DNA of 8,867 bases from JBGTKH01 sp041744735 (GTDB lineage: Bacteria > Planctomycetota > Planctomycetia > Pirellulales > Pirellulaceae). Position numbers and translations under genes: made by a program. Shown here one piece after another: positions 6,697 through 8,867 of this stretch; within the stretch, counting starts at the first letter, position 1, and the number at the start of each line of letters is the position of its first letter. Where the stretch lies: contig JBGTKH010000343.1 in NCBI GenBank assembly GCA_041744735.1, positions 1-8,867 on the forward strand, given 5' to 3'. Below the pieces are notes generated by a model. The model did no database searches. It worked only from the letters and a program-made list of their open reading frames with translations, and was not told the DNA's origin.

Positions 6697-6822
6697 CTTT
6701 GGAGTGCGGCGACTCGTCGCCGCTTTTGGAATTTAGGATAGCGTTGATTCAGCGCTGGGCATTGGGCGTCAAGTCCATTCTCCAAAACTCCCAGAGCGGC
6801 GACGAGTCGCCGCACTCCAAAG
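6697..6822. repeat. REPIN-like twin-hairpin inverted repeat (family C, GGAG type)
   Basis: Arms 6697-6724 and 6795-6822 are perfect 28-bp inverted copies, with a 70-nt spacer. Each arm carries GGAG (the known alternative to GTAG in REP sequences), then T and the palindrome GCGGCGA-CTCG-TCGCCGC. The perfect identity suggests recent insertion or gene conversion. A TTGACC hexamer occurs just outside each end (6692-6697, 6823-6828). A strong mRNA hairpin here could end transcription of the helix-hairpin-helix gene or protect its 3' end. Confidence 0.8.
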
Positions 6823-6851
6823 TTGACCGGTTGTTAGGGCGGCACTAGAAT
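6823..6851 (+). promoter_or_regulatory. Sigma-70-type promoter at the repeat edge
   Basis: TTGACC (6823-6828) and TAGAAT (6846-6851) are separated by exactly 17 nt, each matching consensus at 5 of 6 positions. The -35 box begins at the base after the REPIN ends. Transcription would begin near 6858 and serve the membrane-protein gene at 6900. Confidence 0.7.
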
Positions 6852-6899
6852 GAGCGACAGTTTTATTTGACCGCCAGCCATTTGTTGTAGGACGCTTGC

Positions 6900-7550
6900 A
6901 TGGACCCGCTGCATTGTGCGATTGCCTTGGGTCCGTTGGCTGCGTACATGTTGCTGTTGGGGCTGATCAATCTTTCGGGCCGGCCGTTCTTGACGACTGG
7001 TGCCCGCGACACAGCGGCGCTGGGAGTGGCCATCAGCGGTTTTGTCGTGGCCGGGCCGATGGAATTGTTTTTGCCACACGCGGCGGCGACGCGGTTCGGC
7101 CCGTATGTGTGGCTGCTGCTGTTGGCGTTTTACGGGCTCTGTTTGACGTTGGTGGTGTTGCTGTTGCGGCCGCGATTGGTGATTTACAACGTCACACTCG
7201 AACAACTGCGGCCGATCTTGGCGGGCGTCGTGTCGGAATTGGATCGTGAGGCCCGCTGGGCCGGCGAATCGCTCGTGCTGCCGCACTTGGGCGTGCAATT
7301 AAACGTGGAATCTTTTCCGGCAATGCGCAACACGCAACTGGCCGCGGCCGGGCCGCATCAAAGCTACCTCGGGTGGCGACGACTGGAGATTTCTCTGGTC
7401 ACGGCATTGCGAGGCGCCAAGAGCGCGCCCAATCCATACGGCTTCTTCCTGATCTCCTTCGGCGTGCTGATCGCCAGCGCTCTCACCCTGTACATGGTCA
7501 GCGATCGTCAGGGCGTGGCACAGGCGCTGGGCGAAATGCTATACCGTTAG
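6900..7550 (+). CDS. Unrecognised four-helix membrane protein
   Basis: A 216-residue integral membrane protein that I cannot assign to a family with confidence. The ATG at 6900 follows AGGAC (6889-6893) by 6 nt and lies about 40 nt after the predicted transcription start. Three hydrophobic segments lie near the N-terminus (about residues 4-25, 39-58 and 66-89) and one at the C-terminus (about 181-200). Between them is a soluble loop or domain of about 90 residues (RPRLVIYNVTLEQLRPIL, GWRRLEISLVTALRG). The last residues form a short polar tail. It has its own promoter and is followed by a REPIN before the transporter gene, so it is probably a single transcription unit. Composition resembles its neighbours, with no sign of transfer. 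Probably a planctomycete conserved protein of unknown function. Confidence 0.75.
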   Translation: MDPLHCAIALGPLAAYMLLLGLINLSGRPFLTTGARDTAALGVAISGFVVAGPMELFLPHAAATRFGPYVWLLLLAFYGLCLTLVVLLLRPRLVIYNVTLEQLRPILAGVVSELDREARWAGESLVLPHLGVQLNVESFPAMRNTQLAAAGPHQSYLGWRRLEISLVTALRGAKSAPNPYGFFLISFGVLIASALTLYMVSDRQGVAQALGEMLYR

Positions 7551-7567
7551 CCTGCGTGATGCACTGA

Positions 7568-7630
7568 CGTAGCTGAATTTGCAAAAATTCAGTCCGTTTA
7601 CTCAACTGAAGTTTTGCAAATTCAGCTACG
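7568..7630. repeat. REPIN-like twin-hairpin inverted repeat (family D)
   Basis: Arms 7569-7592 and 7606-7629 are inverted copies with one mismatch in 24, and a C-G pair extends them to 7568/7630. Each begins GTAG at its outer end. The left arm folds alone as CTGAATTT-GCAA-AAATTCAG, an 8-bp stem with a GCAA loop. It is related to the solo hairpin at 3654-3676. It lies between the membrane-protein gene and the transporter gene. Confidence 0.78.
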
Positions 7631-7647
7631 ACTATCGTCCCGACACC

Positions 7648-8631
7648 GTGAAGAAGTTTCTCATCAGCCGCTGGTTCCTGCTTGTGCTGGCCATTGTGCT
7701 AATCGTCGGGATGTTGGTCGCTCAGCCGCTGGAATCGCTCGCGAAATCGGCGGCTGTGCGCAACGGCTTAGTCGCGATGGTGCTGTTCATGATGGCCTTG
7801 CCGCTGGAAGCCGGGGCCATGTGGCGAGCGCTGCGGCACCCGTGGCCGACGCTGTTGGCGGTGGCGGTTAATTTCGGCTTGCTGCCGTTGTTTGCGTGGG
7901 GCATTTCGTTCGGCCTAAGTAAAGAACTGGCGCCGGGCATGTTGGTTGCAGCGGCGACGCCGTGCTCGGTCGCGTCGGCAGCCGTGTGGACTCGCCGCGC
8001 GGGCGGTAACGACTCGGTCGCCATTCTGGTCACGATCATCACGAACCTAACCTGTTTCTTCGTCACGCCGTTGTGGGTCGTGATCATGACGGGTCAGGCC
8101 GTCGAGAGCGATCAGTTAAGTTTGGGCCGCCTAGTCGCCAATCTGGCACTGATCGTGGTGTTGCCGATGACGCTGGCTCAACTGCTACGGCTGTATCGGC
8201 CGCTGGCTGGGTGGGCCACCGAGCACAAACTGAGCATCGGCGTCGGCGCCCAGTTCGGCATCTTGTCGATGATCTTCATTGGAGCGATTTCGACGGGCCT
8301 GCGGCTGCGACAGCAGTCCGGTCCGTCGCTGCTGGTGCTGGACTTATTGGTGATGATTGCGGCGGTGATCGGCGTGCATTTGACGATGCTCGGCGTGGGA
8401 CTATGGCTGGCTCGGCTGTTTCGCTTCTCCGGCCAGGATCGTATCGCCGTGGGTTTCGCCGGCAGCCAGAAGACGCTGATGGTGGGACTGCAGGTGTCGA
8501 TGGACTTGGGGTTCAGCATTCTGCCGATGGTCGTGTATCACGTGGGCCAGTTGCTGGTGGACACGGTGATCGCAGATCGCTTCCGCAAGCACGCCGAGCG
8601 GGCCAAGCCGGGACACCAACCCGACGCATAA
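7648..8631 (+). CDS. SBF-like transporter (bile acid:Na+ symporter superfamily)
   Basis: Integral membrane carrier of the SBF-like branch (YfeH type) of the bile acid:sodium symporter superfamily; the substrate cannot be told. The GTG at 7648 is chosen: it gives MKKFLISRWFLLVLAIVLIV, a natural positively charged first helix, and 327 residues, the usual length. The frame is open further upstream, but that part is encoded by the palindromic repeat. There is no clear Shine-Dalgarno before the GTG, so the start is not certain. About nine to ten hydrophobic helices are visible. The superfamily signature is the paired broken-helix region: ATPCSVASAAVWTRRAGGND with TIITNLTCFFVTP in the first half, and GFAGSQKTLMVGLQVSMDLG in the second half. 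The C-terminus is short, basic and probably cytoplasmic. No obvious promoter; the REPIN lies directly upstream. The family is firm; sodium coupling is inferred from relatives. Confidence 0.87.
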   Translation: MKKFLISRWFLLVLAIVLIVGMLVAQPLESLAKSAAVRNGLVAMVLFMMALPLEAGAMWRALRHPWPTLLAVAVNFGLLPLFAWGISFGLSKELAPGMLVAAATPCSVASAAVWTRRAGGNDSVAILVTIITNLTCFFVTPLWVVIMTGQAVESDQLSLGRLVANLALIVVLPMTLAQLLRLYRPLAGWATEHKLSIGVGAQFGILSMIFIGAISTGLRLRQQSGPSLLVLDLLVMIAAVIGVHLTMLGVGLWLARLFRFSGQDRIAVGFAGSQKTLMVGLQVSMDLGFSILPMVVYHVGQLLVDTVIADRFRKHAERAKPGHQPDA

Positions 8632-8665
8632 GCGAGGGGAACCTGCGTTACACTTCTCCCTCGCT
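8631..8665 (+). repeat. Hairpin directly after the transporter gene, possible terminator or repeat
   Basis: AGCGAGGG (8631-8638) pairs with CCCTCGCT (8658-8665), 8 perfect base pairs, with three more possible after a one-base bulge. The first base is the last of the TAA stop. A second, wider pairing, GGGGAAC (8636-8642) with GTTCCCC (8693-8699), competes with it. There is no T-run, so it is not a classical intrinsic terminator. It may be a palindromic repeat of another type, as CCCTCGCTCACGCTTCGGGT looks to me like a recurrent planctomycete intergenic sequence; this is a recollection, not a search. Confidence 0.45.
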
Positions 8666-8716
8666 CACGCTTCGGGTTACTGTGACTGAATCGTTCCCCA
8701 CGTGAAAAACCGGCCC

Positions 8717-8745
8717 TTGTCCGGTATCCCAACTGATGTTATATT
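8717..8745 (+). promoter_or_regulatory. Sigma-70-type promoter of rpmE
   Basis: TTGTCC (8717-8722) and TATATT (8740-8745) are separated by 17 nt, and TGT before the -10 box gives a TGn extension. Transcription would start near 8752, giving a leader of about 43 nt. A short inverted repeat ACCGG (8709-8713) / CCGGT (8721-8725) overlaps the -35 box. Confidence 0.65.
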
Positions 8746-8794
8746 CGCACCTTACACCGAAAAAGAAACCCTCTGCTAATCGGGACTGACGGTC

Positions 8795-8867
8795 ATGAAG
8801 GACGGCATTCATCCTCAATATCACAACACCGTGGTCACCTGCGGCTGTGGCAACACCTTCAAGACGC
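8795..8867 (+). CDS. rpmE: Ribosomal protein L31 (bL31), 3' truncated by window end
   Basis: The first 24 codons of the large-subunit ribosomal protein bL31 are present; the gene runs off the window. The visible protein begins MKDGIHPQYHNTVVTCGCGN and continues TFKT. MK-x-x-IHP at the start and V-T-C-x-C-G-N are diagnostic of bL31. The CxC pair (residues 16 and 18) marks the zinc-binding C+ form rather than the zinc-free C- paralogue, although the downstream cysteine pair cannot be seen. There is no clear Shine-Dalgarno before the ATG. A good promoter lies 50 nt upstream, consistent with a separately and strongly transcribed ribosomal gene. Confidence 0.93.
   Translation, partial: MKDGIHPQYHNTVVTCGCGNTFKT

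Noticed and set aside
6697..6822. Classical intrinsic terminator
   Set aside because: The hairpins are strong but not followed by a T-run, and the paired GGAG-hairpin layout fits a REPIN better; terminating activity remains possible.
2218..7630. CRISPR-like array from the recurrent palindromes
   Set aside because: The repeats differ in sequence, are kilobases apart and occur as inverted pairs, with no regular spacers and no cas genes.
7579..7647. Longer transporter start at TTG 7579
   Set aside because: The extra N-terminus is encoded by the palindromic repeat and precedes the natural first helix starting at GTG 7648.

Overview
The window looks like a chromosomal segment of a planctomycete, probably of the Pirellulales type. 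The evidence is a paired PSD/PSCyt (DUF1585/1587/1588/1592/1595) c-type cytochrome gene and Tat-exported DUF1552 gene, moderately high GC, many genes with weak or no Shine-Dalgarno, and intergenic spaces packed with palindromic repeats. All supported genes lie on the + strand.

Layout. (1) 1-3657: a 5'-truncated exported protein with two CxxCH haem sites and an inserted PA14 domain, followed by its usual DUF1552 partner. (2) 3777-5508: a well-formed promoter, a cobalamin-binding radical SAM gene and a 31-residue membrane peptide gene. The radical SAM gene appears to stop at UGA (5274-5276), but the next codons give Ala-Glu-Pro after Cys-UGA, the C-U-A-E-P tail of a known selenoprotein-type radical SAM family. 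A SECIS-like hairpin (5270-5314) spans the UGA. The gene is therefore read as a selenoprotein ending at 5336. (3) 5509-6695: a MITE-like inverted repeat, an extended -10 promoter and a helix-hairpin-helix protein related to the N-terminus of PolX but without a polymerase domain. (4) 6697-7550: a repeat, a strong promoter directly at its edge and an unrecognised four-helix membrane protein. (5) 7568-8631: a repeat and an SBF-like (bile acid:Na+ symporter superfamily) transporter. (6) 8717-8867: a promoter and the first 24 codons of rpmE (ribosomal protein L31).

The two most interesting things are the selenocysteine radical SAM protein and the repeats. Between the genes sit at least four sequence-unrelated elements that share one architecture: two short hairpins, mostly with 4-nt loops, in inverse orientation, each preceded by GTAG or GGAG. 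This is the hallmark of REP/REPIN elements moved by REP-associated tyrosine (Y1) transposases. Two of them supply the stop codon of the upstream gene.

The genes do not form one pathway. The first two are a functional pair, the radical SAM gene and the small membrane peptide may be an operon, and the rest look like independent units separated by REPINs. No CRISPR, tRNA, rRNA, phage or integrase gene was seen.
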